Part shown: positions 39,298 to 48,974 of the stretch, piece by piece
Position numbering within the stretch: position 1 is the stretch's first letter
Layout of the letters: the number at the start of each line of letters is the position of its first letter
DNA from: Phycicoccus duodecadis
GTDB taxonomy: Bacteria; Actinomycetota; Actinomycetes; Actinomycetales; Dermatophilaceae
Assembly (NCBI RefSeq): GCF_002846495.1
Contig: NZ_PJNE01000001.1
Span: 2,356,001 to 2,420,000, forward strand
Direction of reading: 5' to 3'
DNA length: 64,000 bases
Notes under the pieces: generated by a model
Database searches by the model: none
Told to the model about the DNA's origin: nothing
Seen by the model: only the letters and a program-made list of their open reading frames with translations
Made by a program: the position numbers and the translations under genes

Positions 39298-40554
39298 GTG
39301 ACCAGCCGCACCCGCCCCGTCCGCCGCCGCGCCGCCGTCACCCTCGGTGGCGCGCTCGCGCTCGCGGTCGCCGGCTGCTCCGGTGCCACCCCGGCGGCCC
39401 CGCCCGTCACGAGCGCCACCCCGGCCCCCAGCACCTCGAGCGCCGGCCCGACCACCTCCCCCTCCCCCGTCCCCTCGGTGACGGCCACCCCGTCCTGCGT
39501 CGAGCAGACCGAAGGGTCCCTCACCGAGGACCAGCGCATCGGGCAGCTGCTCATGGTCGGCTTCGACACCAACGCCTCGCTGACCTCGCTCGACGACGAG
39601 ATCGTCCGGGACCACGTCGGCAACGTCATCTACCTCGGCGGCTGGTACGGCGCCGACAAGGTCACCCGTACCTCCGAGCATCTCCAGGGACTGGTCTCGA
39701 AGGCCGCGACCGGCGGCGTGGGCCTGCTCGTCGCCGCCGACCAGGAGGGCGGCGAGGTGCACCAGCTGCGGGGCGAGGGCTTCACCCGGCCCCCCACCGC
39801 CCGCGAGCAGGCCCAGATGTCACCCGCGGCCCTCACGAAGGCCGCCACCGGGTGGGCCCGCGAGCTCAAGGCCGCCGGCGTCAACGTCAACCTCGCCCCC
39901 GTCACCGACACCGTGCCCGCCGACCTCGGCCGCGCCAACGAGCCCATCGGCAAGTACGGGCGCCAGTACGGCTCCGACCCCGCCACCGTCGAGAAGGCCT
40001 CCGAGGCGTTCATCATCGGGATGCTCGAGGGCGGGGTCGAGGCCACCGTCAAGCACTTCCCCGGGCTCGGCCGCATCCGCAACAACACCGACTTCAGCGC
40101 CACCGGCATCACCGACGCCACCACCTCCGCCACCGACCCCTACCTGCAGCCGTTCCGGGCGGGGGTCGAGGCCGGGGCGGGGCTGGTCATGGTGGGCTCG
40201 GCCCGCTACACGAAGCTCGACCCCGGCGTGCCGGCCATGTTCTCGACGCCGATCGTCACCGACCTGCTGCGCGGCGACCTCGGCTACGACGGGGTGGTCA
40301 TCACCGACGACGTCAACGCCAAGGCCGTGGCGGCCACCCCGCCGGCCGAGCGTGCGGTCGCGGTCGTCGAGGCCGGCGGCGACATCGTCCTGACCGGCGA
40401 CGCCTCGGTCGCCCCGCGGATGGCCGCGGCGCTGGCGAAGCGGGCCGCCGCGGACCCCGCGTTCCGCGCCCAGGTCGACGCCTCCGTCACGCGCGTCCTC
40501 ACCCTCAAGGACAGGATGGGCCTGCTCCCCTGCTCGCGGGGGCCGCAGGACTGA
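39298..40554 (+). CDS. GH3 family lipoprotein, beta-N-acetylhexosaminidase-like
   Basis: 418 residues. The signal peptide ends in AVAGC (lipobox, Cys27), then a Ser/Thr/Pro linker of about 40 residues. The barrel has AADQEGGEVHQL, KHFPGLG and the nucleophile region VVITDDVNAKAV. It resembles mycobacterial LpqI/NagZ, which releases N-acetylglucosamine from peptidoglycan fragments. NagZ enzymes normally have KHFPGHG with a D-x-H pair; here that histidine is leucine, so activity may differ. It is anchored outside the membrane. Confidence 0.85.
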   Translation: MTSRTRPVRRRAAVTLGGALALAVAGCSGATPAAPPVTSATPAPSTSSAGPTTSPSPVPSVTATPSCVEQTEGSLTEDQRIGQLLMVGFDTNASLTSLDDEIVRDHVGNVIYLGGWYGADKVTRTSEHLQGLVSKAATGGVGLLVAADQEGGEVHQLRGEGFTRPPTAREQAQMSPAALTKAATGWARELKAAGVNVNLAPVTDTVPADLGRANEPIGKYGRQYGSDPATVEKASEAFIIGMLEGGVEATVKHFPGLGRIRNNTDFSATGITDATTSATDPYLQPFRAGVEAGAGLVMVGSARYTKLDPGVPAMFSTPIVTDLLRGDLGYDGVVITDDVNAKAVAATPPAERAVAVVEAGGDIVLTGDASVAPRMAAALAKRAAADPAFRAQVDASVTRVLTLKDRMGLLPCSRGPQD

Positions 40555-40606
40555 CGCCGGGCGCCCCTCGCGGGCGGCCGCCTCCGCATTCCGGTTCCGC
40601 CCGGCG
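40555..40606 (+). terminator. Possible terminator after GH3 gene
   Basis: CGCCGGGCG directly after the stop pairs perfectly with CGCCCGGCG at 40598-40606. The 34-base loop can fold further. Confidence 0.4.
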
Positions 40607-40639
40607 CGTAACCCCCTGGGCCCGCGGCGCCGAGCCGCC

Positions 40640-40645
40640 TAGGCT
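40640..40645 (+). promoter_or_regulatory. -10 box of redox fusion gene
   Basis: TAGGCT, 6 bases before GTG 40652. Confidence 0.6.
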
Positions 40646-40651
40646 CGAGGG

Positions 40652-42349
40652 GTGAGCGTCCAGCCCTTCCCCGGCTCCCCCACCCCCGTCCTCGTGCTCG
40701 TCTCCGGCGAGCACGCCGAGACCCTGCGAGAGGTCTTCTGGCGCTACTCGCGCGAGTACGACATCCGCACCGCCACGACCTGCCGCGAGGCCTGCGCCGT
40801 CACCGCGGCGGCCCTGGCCGAGGGGGCTCCCGTCGCGATGTTCGTCTCGGACTCACGGCTGCCCGACGAGGACGACGTGCTCGCGGCCTTCGCGCAGTGG
40901 CGCACCCTGGTCCCCACGGCGCGGCGCCTCGTCGTCTCGCCGTTCGACCGCTTCCTGGCCGACGCCCCCGGGCTGCGGGCGGGCATGGCCCAGGGCAAGT
41001 ACGACGCGTACCTGCTGATGCCACGCGGCACCCGCGACGAGGAGTTCCACTACGCCGTCACCGAGCTGCTCAGCGACTGGGGCTGGACCACCACCGACCC
41101 GGACATCGTGGTGGCCAAGATCGTCGCGCCGGCCCACGACCCGCTGGCCCAGCAGATCCGCGACTTCTTCGAGCGGATGGGGATGCCCTGCCGCATCATC
41201 ACGCCCGACAGCGAGATCGGCCGCCGGGTCGCGACCGCGTTCCCCGCCGACGCGGGGTATCCGCGGGTCTGGGCGGTCAACCGCGAGCCCATGGTGGCGA
41301 CCTCCGTGCGCGACATCGCCCGCTCGTTCTTCGAGACGCCGGCCGAGCGCGAGCTGGCGGCCGAGACCGACCCCGAGGTGGTCGACGTCGCCGTCGTGGG
41401 CGGTGGGCCCGCCGGTCTCGCCACCGCGGTGTACGCGGCCTCCGAGGGCCTCTCGACCGTCGTCCTCGACGCCAGCGCCATCGGCGGCCAGGCCGGCACC
41501 AGCTCGATGATCCGCAACTACCTCGGCTTCCCACGCGGCATCGCGGGGATGCGCCTGGCCCAGCGCGCCCGCAACCAGGCGCTGCGCTTCGGCACCCGGT
41601 TCCACACCGGCTGGGAGGTCGAGGAGCTCGTCGCCGGCACCGACGGTGAGCCGCACACCCTGCGCGGCCCCGACTTCGCGCTGCGGGCCCGCACCGTGGT
41701 CGTGGCGTCGGGCGTGCGCTACCGGCACCTCGGCGTCCCGGCCGTCGAGGACCTCATCGGGCGCGGCGTCAACTACGGCACCGCCATGTCGCTCTCCCGC
41801 GAGATGGAGGACCAGGACGTCGTGGTCGTCGGCGGCGGCAACTCCGCCGGGCAGGCGGCCGTGCACCTGGCCCGCTTCGCCCGCTCGGTCACCGTCGTCG
41901 TCCGCCGCCCGACCCTGGCCGAGACGATGTCGGCCTACCTGGTGGGCGAGATCGAGTTCAACCCCCGCATCACCGTCGAGCCCTGCACCCAGGTGGTCGA
42001 CGGCGGGGGCGAGGGCCGGCTCGAGTGGGTGACCCTCGAGAGCAGCGTCACCGGCGAGCGGCGGCGGCACGAGACCCGCGGGCTGTTCCTGCTCCTCGGG
42101 GCCGAGCCGCACTGCGGCTGGCTGCCCGGCGAGGTCGACCTCGACGCCCGCGGCTTCGTCCTCACCGGGCGCGACGTGCCGCCCACGCGATGGGTCGACG
42201 GGCTCCCGCCGGCCAACCTCGCGACCAGCGTGCCGGGCGTCTTCGCGGCCGGGGACGTGCGGGCCGGCTCGATGAAGCGGGTCGCCGCGGCCACCGGCGA
42301 GGGCGCCTCCGTGGTGCCGCTGGTGCACGAGTTCCTCGCACCCGACTGA
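40652..42349 (+). CDS. Receiver/thioredoxin-fold/flavin reductase fusion protein
   Basis: 565 residues in three parts. Residues 10-145 resemble a response-regulator receiver (VLVLVSGEHAE; Asp67 in FVSDSRLPDED as candidate acceptor). Residues 150-235 resemble a thioredoxin/glutaredoxin fold without a CxxC. Residues 244-565 are like thioredoxin reductase, with FAD loop GGGPAG (250-255) and NAD(P)H loop GGGNSAG (394-400). The redox pair CxxC expected near 376-379 is absent (YGTAM). It is annotated elsewhere as fused response regulator/thioredoxin reductase; its real electron acceptor is unknown. Convergent with tsaD. Confidence 0.8.
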   Translation: MSVQPFPGSPTPVLVLVSGEHAETLREVFWRYSREYDIRTATTCREACAVTAAALAEGAPVAMFVSDSRLPDEDDVLAAFAQWRTLVPTARRLVVSPFDRFLADAPGLRAGMAQGKYDAYLLMPRGTRDEEFHYAVTELLSDWGWTTTDPDIVVAKIVAPAHDPLAQQIRDFFERMGMPCRIITPDSEIGRRVATAFPADAGYPRVWAVNREPMVATSVRDIARSFFETPAERELAAETDPEVVDVAVVGGGPAGLATAVYAASEGLSTVVLDASAIGGQAGTSSMIRNYLGFPRGIAGMRLAQRARNQALRFGTRFHTGWEVEELVAGTDGEPHTLRGPDFALRARTVVVASGVRYRHLGVPAVEDLIGRGVNYGTAMSLSREMEDQDVVVVGGGNSAGQAAVHLARFARSVTVVVRRPTLAETMSAYLVGEIEFNPRITVEPCTQVVDGGGEGRLEWVTLESSVTGERRRHETRGLFLLLGAEPHCGWLPGEVDLDARGFVLTGRDVPPTRWVDGLPPANLATSVPGVFAAGDVRAGSMKRVAAATGEGASVVPLVHEFLAPD

Positions 42350-42364
42350 CGCCCCCGGCGAGGC

Positions 42365-43408
42365 TCAGGCCGAGACCTGCGTGACCGGCATCGAGGAGTC
42401 GGCGGGGATGCCGAGGTCGGACGGCGCGCGGCCCTTGAGCACCATCTGCGCCCCGAGGGCCGCGACCATGGCGCCGTTGTCGGTGCACAGGCCCGGGCGG
42501 GGCACCCGTAGCTGGATCCCCGCGGCGTCGCAGCGCTCCTGGGCCATGGCCCGCAGCCGTGAGTTGGCCGCGACCCCCCCACCCACCTGCAGGTGAGCGA
42601 CCCCGTGGGTGCGGCACGCGTCGATCGCCTTGCGGGTGAGCACGTCGGTGACGGCCTCCTGGAAGCTGGCGGCCACGTCGGCCACCGGCACCGGCTCGCC
42701 CGCCGCCTCGCGCGCCTGGACCCAGCGGGAGACGGCCGTCTTCAGGCCCGAGAACGAGAAGTCGAAACGGTGCCGCTCGGCGTCGCGCCCGCCGGTGAGG
42801 CCCCGCGGGAAGTCGATGACGACCTGGCCCTCACGCGCCATCCGGTCGATGTGGGGGCCGCCCGGGAAGGGCAGGCCCAACACCCGGGCCACCTTGTCGA
42901 AGGCCTCGCCGGCGGCGTCGTCGATGGTCGAGCCGAGGCTGCGCACGTCGTGCGTCACGTCGGGGACGAGCAGGAGCGAGGAGTGGCCGCCCGACACCAG
43001 CAGCGCCAGGGTCGGCTCGGGCAGCGGGCCGTGCTCGACGATGTCGACGGCGACGTGGCTCGCGAGGTGGTTGACACCGTGCAGCGGCACGCCCAGCGCG
43101 AGGGCCAGCGCCTTGGCCGAGGCGACCCCCACCATCAGCGCCCCCGCCAGGCCGGGGCCCGAGGTGACGGCCACGGCGTCGAGGTCGCCGAGGGTGACCC
43201 CGGCCTCGCGGCAGGCGCGCTCGATGGTGGGCACCATGGCCTCGAGGTGGGCGCGGGAGGCGACCTCGGGGACGACGCCGCCGAACCGGGCGTGCTCGTC
43301 GACACTGGAGGCGATCGCGTCGAACAGCAGCGTCTCGCCGCGCACGATCCCGACCCCGGTCTCGTCGCACGAGGTCTCGATGCCGAGCACGAGGGGCTGG
43401 TCAGCCAT
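42365..43408 (-). CDS. tsaD: tRNA N6-threonylcarbamoyladenosine transferase TsaD
   Basis: 347 residues. [11 protein letters not shown] at the start, metal ligands in HLEAMVP and [20 protein letters not shown], and [11 protein letters not shown]. It transfers threonylcarbamoyl to A37 of tRNAs reading ANN codons, with TsaB and TsaE from the same operon. ATG 43408 (or GTG 43411) overlaps the end of rimI by about 8 bases. Last gene of the array. Confidence 0.95.
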   Translation of the reverse strand: MADQPLVLGIETSCDETGVGIVRGETLLFDAIASSVDEHARFGGVVPEVASRAHLEAMVPTIERACREAGVTLGDLDAVAVTSGPGLAGALMVGVASAKALALALGVPLHGVNHLASHVAVDIVEHGPLPEPTLALLVSGGHSSLLLVPDVTHDVRSLGSTIDDAAGEAFDKVARVLGLPFPGGPHIDRMAREGQVVIDFPRGLTGGRDAERHRFDFSFSGLKTAVSRWVQAREAAGEPVPVADVAASFQEAVTDVLTRKAIDACRTHGVAHLQVGGGVAANSRLRAMAQERCDAAGIQLRVPRPGLCTDNGAMVAALGAQMVLKGRAPSDLGIPADSSMPVTQVSA

Positions 43409-43922
43409 CACCGACTCCGTTCGTGGACAGGGTCTTCCGCAGGACCAGGGCGTCGACCGGCCCCGGCCGGTAGTAGCCGCGTCGACGGGCGAGCTCGACG
43501 AAGCCGCTGCGCCGGTAGAGCGCGAGCGCGGCCTCGTTGTCGGCGCGGACCTCGAGCATCAGATGGGCTGCGCCCCGGCCGCACGCGCGACGCTCGAGCT
43601 CGCCCAGCAGCAGCCGCCCGAGGCCGCCGCCGCGGCATCGCGGGGCGACGGCCACCGTCATGACGTCCGAGACCTCACCGCCGTGGTCGAGGCCGGCGTA
43701 GCCCGCGATGCCGCGACCGTCGGTGAGCACCACGTAGTCGCGGCGCGGCCGGCCGGCGAGCTCGGCCCACCAGGAGGCCGCCGACCACGCGTCGTCGGGG
43801 AAGAGGTCGCCCTCGAGGGCCGCGAGGGCCTCGACGTCGCTCCAGCGGGCGTCGCGCAGTGCGGTGCCGGCGGGCGCCGGGGCCGGGTTCACGGCGGCGC
43901 GCACAGCGGTCGTCCCCGTCAT
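43401..43922 (-). CDS. rimI: Ribosomal protein S18-alanine N-acetyltransferase RimI
   Basis: 173 residues, GNAT fold: [20 protein letters not shown] (acetyl-CoA site), [19 protein letters not shown] and the [12 protein letters not shown] end. RimI acetylates the N-terminal alanine of S18 in E. coli; actinobacterial RimI may have wider targets. Start ATG 43922 overlaps the tsaB stop (ATGA). Confidence 0.9.
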   Translation of the reverse strand: MTGTTAVRAAVNPAPAPAGTALRDARWSDVEALAALEGDLFPDDAWSAASWWAELAGRPRRDYVVLTDGRGIAGYAGLDHGGEVSDVMTVAVAPRCRGGGLGRLLLGELERRACGRGAAHLMLEVRADNEAALALYRRSGFVELARRRGYYRPGPVDALVLRKTLSTNGVGDG

Positions 43923-44587
43923 CGCGCGGCCCGCTCGGCGGTGGTCAGCGCGTCGGGGCGCCGCAGGTAGAGGGGCTCGACGGGCATCGGCACACCCGCC
44001 GCCGCCCGGCGCCGGGCGATCACGCCGAGCACCGCCGGGTCGACGTCCAGGACGTCGCGCACCGCGTGGGGGAACGCGTCGGGGTACAGCAGCGGCCCGC
44101 GGCCCGCGGTCGGGAGCATCCGGGTGTGCTCCGGGACCTGGGCCGGCGCCTCGACCGCCGGGTCCCCGAGCGCCCGGGCGCCGTCGGGGGTGTGGGCGTA
44201 GCGGGCCCAGTACACCTCGCGGCGGCGGGCGTCGGTGGCGACCAGCACCTCGCCGACGTCGTCGCCGGTGGCCGCGAACGCCTGCTCGGCGAGGGCGTCG
44301 AGGCTGCCCACCCCGTACACCGGTACGCCCAGGGCGTACCCCATGGTCACGGCCGTCACGAGCCCCACCCGGAGACCGGTGAAGGGCCCCGGGCCGGTGC
44401 CCACGGCGATGTCGGTGACCTCGGCCGGTGTGGCGCCCGCACGGGCCAGCGCGTCGGCGACCAGCGGGGCCAGGTGCTCGGTGTGTGCGCGCGCGTCGAG
44501 GACGACGGCCCGCACCGGCTCGGCCTCGCCGGCGAGCACGGCCACGCCGATCGCGGTGGTCGAGGTGTCGATGGCCAGGGTCAGCAC
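43919..44587 (-). CDS. tsaB: tRNA threonylcarbamoyladenosine biosynthesis protein TsaB
   Basis: 222 residues, ASKHA-fold partner of TsaD. LAIDTSTTAIGVAV start, HTEHLAPLV, GTGPGPFTGLRVGL. It lacks the metal ligands of TsaD, as expected. GTG 44587 follows GGAGGAG and overlaps the tsaE stop by 7 bases. Confidence 0.9.
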   Translation of the reverse strand: MLTLAIDTSTTAIGVAVLAGEAEPVRAVVLDARAHTEHLAPLVADALARAGATPAEVTDIAVGTGPGPFTGLRVGLVTAVTMGYALGVPVYGVGSLDALAEQAFAATGDDVGEVLVATDARRREVYWARYAHTPDGARALGDPAVEAPAQVPEHTRMLPTAGRGPLLYPDAFPHAVRDVLDVDPAVLGVIARRRAAAGVPMPVEPLYLRRPDALTTAERAAR

Positions 44588-45069
44588 GGCTCTCCTCCCA
44601 GGGCGGCCAGCACGTCGGGGCCACCCGCCCAGCGCCGGCCCACGCCGGCGACGATGGCGGTGCGCTCCTCGGTGTCGGTGTCGACGTCGAGGACGACCTC
44701 GAGCCGGTCGGCGGCCAGCCCCTCGGCCAGCCCGTGGCCCCACTCGACCACGGTGACGCTCTGCTCGACCGACGCGTCGAGGTCGAGGTCGTCGAGCTCG
44801 AGGGCGCCTCCGAGGCGGTAGGCGTCGACGTGCACCAGGGCCGGGCCGCCGACGGTGGAGGGGTGCACCCGGGCGATGACGAAGGTCGGCGAGGTCACGG
44901 CTCCGCGGACGCCGAGGGCCTCCCCCAGCCCCTGGGTCAGCGTGGTCTTGCCGGCCCCGAGGGTGCCGGTGAGCACGACCAGGTCGCCGGCGCGCAGCAT
45001 CCCCCCGAGGCGGGCACCGAGGGCACGGGTGTCGTCGACGGTCGGCAGGGCGACCCGCACCGCGCTCAC
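44581..45069 (-). CDS. tsaE: tRNA threonylcarbamoyladenosine biosynthesis ATPase TsaE
   Basis: 162 residues. Walker A GTLGAGKTT near 36-44, SPTFVIARVH, HVDAYRL and VVEWGHGL are TsaE motifs. It drives the catalytic cycle of TsaD/TsaB by ATP hydrolysis. GTG 45069 shares GTGA with the stop of the upstream hydrolase. Confidence 0.92.
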   Translation of the reverse strand: MSAVRVALPTVDDTRALGARLGGMLRAGDLVVLTGTLGAGKTTLTQGLGEALGVRGAVTSPTFVIARVHPSTVGGPALVHVDAYRLGGALELDDLDLDASVEQSVTVVEWGHGLAEGLAADRLEVVLDVDTDTEERTAIVAGVGRRWAGGPDVLAALGGEPC

Positions 45070-46217
45070 GACGCCGCCCCGCGCCGCCGCCGGGCCGAGC
45101 GCCGCCGCTTGGAGATGTCCTGGACCCGCGCGCGCACCCGTGGCTTGCTGCCGGCCGGCACGCCCTCGGCGACACCGCGCTGGGCGCGCTGCACGAGCAT
45201 CAGCAGCTGCTGGCTGACCAGCTCGGGGTGCTCGAGCATGATGATGTGGCCCGCCTCCTCGACGACGACGTGCTCGGCGCCCGGCACGTGGCGCACGATC
45301 TCCTCGGAGTGCGAGGCGGGGGTGATGAGGTCGCGGGCGCCGTTCATCACCAGGGTCTCGACGCCCAGCAGCGGGCGCAGGCCGGGCACCAGGTCGAGGG
45401 CGTCGATATCGGGCAGGAACGCCGCCATCACGTCGAACGAGGTCCCGAAGATCATCTCCGCCACCAGGTCGACGGTGGCCGGGCTGACCGGTGACCCGAA
45501 GGCCCAGCGGGCGACGACGACGTCCTGGACGCCCTTGCCCATGCGGCGCACCAGCCCGATGGGACCGGCGTGCCGCGAGAGCCGGGTGAGCACGCCCGGG
45601 CCGACGGTGCCGACGATGCGGCCGACCAGGCGGCCCAGCCCGAGCTCGGTGACCTCGTGGCCGCCCGGCGAGGTCGACACCAGGGCCACGGCCAGCACCC
45701 GCTCGCGCACGAGCTCGGGGTTCTGGGCGCAGAACTTCATCACGCTCATCCCGCCCATCGAGTGTCCGAAGAGCACGACGGGGCCGGACGGGCAGGTGGC
45801 CTCGAGGACCTGGGCCAGGTCGCGCCCGAGCCGGTCGACGGTGCACGAGGCCAGGTCGGGGCGCCCCGAACGCCCGTGGCCGCGCTGGTCGTAGCTGACG
45901 ACCCGGTAGCCCTGGGCCACCAGCTCGCGGCGCTGGAGCACCCACGACTGCATGGTCAGGGCGAACCCGTGCACGAGCACGGCGGTGGGGGTACGGCCCG
46001 CGAGGTGCCGCCGCCCCCGGGCGGCGGCGGCCGGCGCGTCGATCTCGACGTGCAGGTCGACCCCGTCGCTGGTGGGGACGACCAGGGCCTCGGTGGCGGG
46101 GTTCGACCAGTCCAGCGGGGTGTCGGGCTCGAGCCGGCGGGTGCGGGCCGTGCGCACCCGTTCGCCCACGCGGGCAGCGGCCACGCCGAGGGCCGCGGGG
46201 ACCGGGGCGCCGGCCAT
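45066..46217 (-). CDS. Alpha/beta hydrolase within the alr-tsaE array
   Basis: 383 residues. VLVHGFALTMQSW holds the oxyanion site, the nucleophile is in FGHSMGG, the acid in MNGARDLI and the base in EAGHIIML. N-terminal 50 and basic C-terminal 40 residues (ISKRRRSARRRRG) flank the core. Such a hydrolase commonly sits between alr and tsaE in actinobacteria (Rv3424-like position, from memory); substrate unknown. ATG 46217 overlaps the alr stop by one base. Confidence 0.85.
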   Translation of the reverse strand: MAGAPVPAALGVAAARVGERVRTARTRRLEPDTPLDWSNPATEALVVPTSDGVDLHVEIDAPAAAARGRRHLAGRTPTAVLVHGFALTMQSWVLQRRELVAQGYRVVSYDQRGHGRSGRPDLASCTVDRLGRDLAQVLEATCPSGPVVLFGHSMGGMSVMKFCAQNPELVRERVLAVALVSTSPGGHEVTELGLGRLVGRIVGTVGPGVLTRLSRHAGPIGLVRRMGKGVQDVVVARWAFGSPVSPATVDLVAEMIFGTSFDVMAAFLPDIDALDLVPGLRPLLGVETLVMNGARDLITPASHSEEIVRHVPGAEHVVVEEAGHIIMLEHPELVSQQLLMLVQRAQRGVAEGVPAGSKPRVRARVQDISKRRRSARRRRGAAS

Positions 46218-47383
46218 CAGCGGTCACCGCCGACCACGACACGCGGCAGCCGCGGGCTCATCCGGGTGACGATCTCGTAGTTGATGGTGCCCGCGGCGTC
46301 GGCCCAGTCCTGGGCGGTGGGTTCGCCGTCGGCGCCGCGGCCCAGGACCACGACCTCGTCGCCGGGCGCCCCGTCGAAGTCGGGGCCGAGGTCGAGCATC
46401 ACCTGGTCCATGCAGACCCGGCCGGCCACGGTGAGGCGGCGCCCGCCGACCTGCACGGGGCCGCGGTTGCCCGCGTGGCGCGGGATCCCGTCGGAGTACC
46501 CCAGCGGCACCAGGCCCAGCACGGTGTCGCGCGGGGTCGTGTACTCGTGCCCGTAGCTGACGCCCTGGCCGGCGCGGGCGCGTTTCACCTGGGTGAGGCG
46601 AGCGGTGACCCGCATGGCCTCGCGCAGCCCGAAGTGGGCGGGCGAGCCGAGGTCGGGCACCGGTGAGAGCCCGTAGACGGCCAGCCCGGGCCGCACCATG
46701 TCGAAGTGCGCGCCCGGGTTGGTCAGGGTGGCCGCCGAGTTCGCGAGGTGCCGCAGCCCGGGGTCGACCCCGGCGGCCTCGAGCTCGGCGACGGCCTCGA
46801 CGAAGCGCTGCTCCTGGGCCCGCACGGTCGGATGGGTCGGTGCGTCCGCCCAGGCGAAGTGCGACCAGGTGCCGGTGACCTCGACCGCACCCTCGGCCAC
46901 GGCGCGGGCCAGCGCCACGGTGAACTCCGGCCAGTCGGTGAGCACCCCGCCGCGGCCGAGCCCGGTGTCGACCTTGGCCTGCACCCGCGCCGGCCGGCCC
47001 AGGGCCCGGGCCACAGCCACCACCGCCTCGAGGTTCCACGCGCTGCCCACCGTGACGTCGACGTCGGCCTCGACCGCCGCGGCGAGGTCGGCCTGCGGCG
47101 GGTAGATCCAGGTCAGCAGGGGGGCCTGGACTCCGGCGGCCCGCAGCGCCAGGGCCTCCGACAGCTGGGCCACGCCCAGCCAGTTCGCACCGCCGGCCAG
47201 CGCGGCGCGTGCGCCGGTGGCCAGCCCGTGACCGTAGGCGTCGGCCTTGACGACCGCCATCACCTGCGCGGGAGCGGCGCGGCGCACCAGCTCGGCGACG
47301 TTGTCGGCGATGGCCCCGGCGTCGACCGTGAGCCACGCGGAAGCGCCCGCGGGAGCGGGCTGCGGGGCGGCGGTCTCGGTCAT
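46217..47383 (-). CDS. alr: Alanine racemase
   Basis: 388 residues. PLP-binding lysine in VVKADAYGHG near 42-51, catalytic tyrosine in GVSYGHEY, and the CMDQVMLDLG segment. It makes D-alanine for peptidoglycan. ATG 47383 is chosen; TAGACT lies 10 bases upstream. A longer open frame to 47704 is spurious. Confidence 0.95.
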   Translation of the reverse strand: MTETAAPQPAPAGASAWLTVDAGAIADNVAELVRRAAPAQVMAVVKADAYGHGLATGARAALAGGANWLGVAQLSEALALRAAGVQAPLLTWIYPPQADLAAAVEADVDVTVGSAWNLEAVVAVARALGRPARVQAKVDTGLGRGGVLTDWPEFTVALARAVAEGAVEVTGTWSHFAWADAPTHPTVRAQEQRFVEAVAELEAAGVDPGLRHLANSAATLTNPGAHFDMVRPGLAVYGLSPVPDLGSPAHFGLREAMRVTARLTQVKRARAGQGVSYGHEYTTPRDTVLGLVPLGYSDGIPRHAGNRGPVQVGGRRLTVAGRVCMDQVMLDLGPDFDGAPGDEVVVLGRGADGEPTAQDWADAAGTINYEIVTRMSPRLPRVVVGGDR

Positions 47384-47393
47384 GGGCCGCACC

Positions 47394-47399
47394 AGTCTA
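47394..47399 (-). promoter_or_regulatory. -10 box of alr
   Basis: TAGACT on the minus strand, 10 bases before ATG 47383; predicts a leader of 3-4 bases. Confidence 0.45.
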
Positions 47400-47423
47400 G
47401 GTGCGCCTGCCCGGTGGTGTTCG

Positions 47424-47502
47424 CGCAGGTGGGTCCCCGTCCTGCTGCTCGCGAACGTGTGTGAACACCTGCGGGAATCCCCGGCGTGTACACACACGTT
47501 CG
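47424..47502. repeat. Large inverted repeat with possible pseudoknot upstream of alr
   Basis: A perfect 12-bp pair (CGAACGTGTGTG 47452-47463 with CACACACGTTCG 47491-47502) encloses 27 bases. CACCTGCG (47466-47473) in that loop also pairs with CGCAGGTG at 47424-47431. It lies between nnr and alr and has no T-run. Confidence 0.6.
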
Positions 47503-47519
47503 GGAGACGGCGCGCGGGC

Positions 47520-48974
47520 TCAGCGGCGCAGGAGCCCCGCCACGGTGCCGCCCAGGGCGTGGGCCACCCCGAGGGCACGCACCGGCCCACCGGGGTTGGC
47601 CCGCTCGGCCGCGACTCCGTGCACCAGCGCCCCGAGCGCCCCGGCCTCGTCGGCGGGCAGCCCCGCGGCCAGCAGCATCCCGAGCAGGCCGGCCAGCACG
47701 TCACCGGCCCCGGCGGTCGCGAGCCACGCCGGGGCGTCGGACTGCGACCACACCGGGGCGTCGGCCGCCGGAGGCACCACCAGGGTCACGGCCCCCTTGA
47801 GCAGGACGGTGGCGCCCGTGAGCCCGGCCAGACGCCGCGCGTGCTCGAGCGGAGCCGCCTCGACCTCGCCCCGCGCGACCTCCCCGCCGCCCAGGCGCGT
47901 CAAGAGGCGGGCGCACTCCCCGGCGTGCGGGGTGAGCAGCGTGACCCGCCCGGACCGCCGGCGGATGACGCCCGCGTCGAGCAGGTCGAGACCACCGGCG
48001 TCCAGCACCACCGGCTCCTCGCCCGCCAGGGCGTCGCGCGCGACGTCGAGCTGGGCCTTCGAGCCCGCGGCCCGCGAGGCGGTGTCGAGCCCGGGCCCGA
48101 CGACCCAGGCCTGCACCCGCCCGACCCCGTGGGTGGCCTCGGGCACGTGCGCCCGCACCAGGCCCGTGGGCGTGGGCGTCCCCACGTAGCGGACCATCCC
48201 GGCCCCGGCCTCGACCGCGGCCGTCGTGCACAGCAGCGCGGCTCCGCTGAAGGACTCACCCCCGGCGACCACCCCCACCACGCCGCGCGAGTACTTGTCG
48301 TCGCCGGGCCCGGGCACCGGCCACCGGGCCGCGACGTCGTCGTGGTCGAGCCGGCGCACGACCGGGTCGCCCTCGAGCTCGATGCCGACCTCGACCACCG
48401 TGAGCACGCCGCACGTCTGCTCGGTGGGCCCCAGCAGGTGCACCGGCTTGGCCACCGAGAAGGTCACCGTCTCGTCGGCCACCACGCCGGCCGGGTCGAG
48501 GCTCCCACCGGCGGGGTCCTGCCCCGACGGCAGGTCGACGGCCAGCAGGTAGGCGTCGTCGGGCACGGCGTCGACCCACGCGCGGGCCCATCCGGGCAGG
48601 CCGGGGCGGGCGCCGATGCCGAGGATGCCGTCGAGCACGAGGTCGGCCTCGGCCACGGCCGCCGGGTCCGAGGTCAGCACCACCCCGGCGGCCTCGGCCG
48701 CCTCACGGGCGCCCTCGTGCACGGTGTCGTGGTGCACCGCGACCGCGGCGTGCCCGGCCTCGGCCAGGCGAGCCAGGGCGTAGAGGGTGTCGGCACCGTT
48801 GTTGCCCGGCCCCACCAGACCCACGACGGTGGTCCCCCCCAGCGCCTCGAGCCGGGCTTCGGCGACGGCCACCAGCCCCTCGACGGCACGGGCCATCAGC
48901 TCGCCGTCGGGCAGCGTCGCCATCAGCGACGCCTCGGCCGCGTAGACGGCCGTCGTCGAGTACGCCTCGATCAC
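47520..48974 (-). CDS. nnr: Bifunctional NAD(P)H-hydrate epimerase/dehydratase
   Basis: 484 residues. The N-terminal YjeF_N epimerase ([25 protein letters not shown]) is fused to the C-terminal ADP- or ATP-dependent dehydratase ([22 protein letters not shown]). Together they repair hydrated NADH and NADPH. GTG 48974 overlaps the acpS stop (GTGA). Confidence 0.93.
   Translation of the reverse strand: MIEAYSTTAVYAAEASLMATLPDGELMARAVEGLVAVAEARLEALGGTTVVGLVGPGNNGADTLYALARLAEAGHAAVAVHHDTVHEGAREAAEAAGVVLTSDPAAVAEADLVLDGILGIGARPGLPGWARAWVDAVPDDAYLLAVDLPSGQDPAGGSLDPAGVVADETVTFSVAKPVHLLGPTEQTCGVLTVVEVGIELEGDPVVRRLDHDDVAARWPVPGPGDDKYSRGVVGVVAGGESFSGAALLCTTAAVEAGAGMVRYVGTPTPTGLVRAHVPEATHGVGRVQAWVVGPGLDTASRAAGSKAQLDVARDALAGEEPVVLDAGGLDLLDAGVIRRRSGRVTLLTPHAGECARLLTRLGGGEVARGEVEAAPLEHARRLAGLTGATVLLKGAVTLVVPPAADAPVWSQSDAPAWLATAGAGDVLAGLLGMLLAAGLPADEAGALGALVHGVAAERANPGGPVRALGVAHALGGTVAGLLRR

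Noticed and set aside
47452..47468. LexA (SOS) box in CGAACGTGTGTGAAC
   Set aside because: The right half should be GTTCG; it reads GTGAA, so only one half-site matches.
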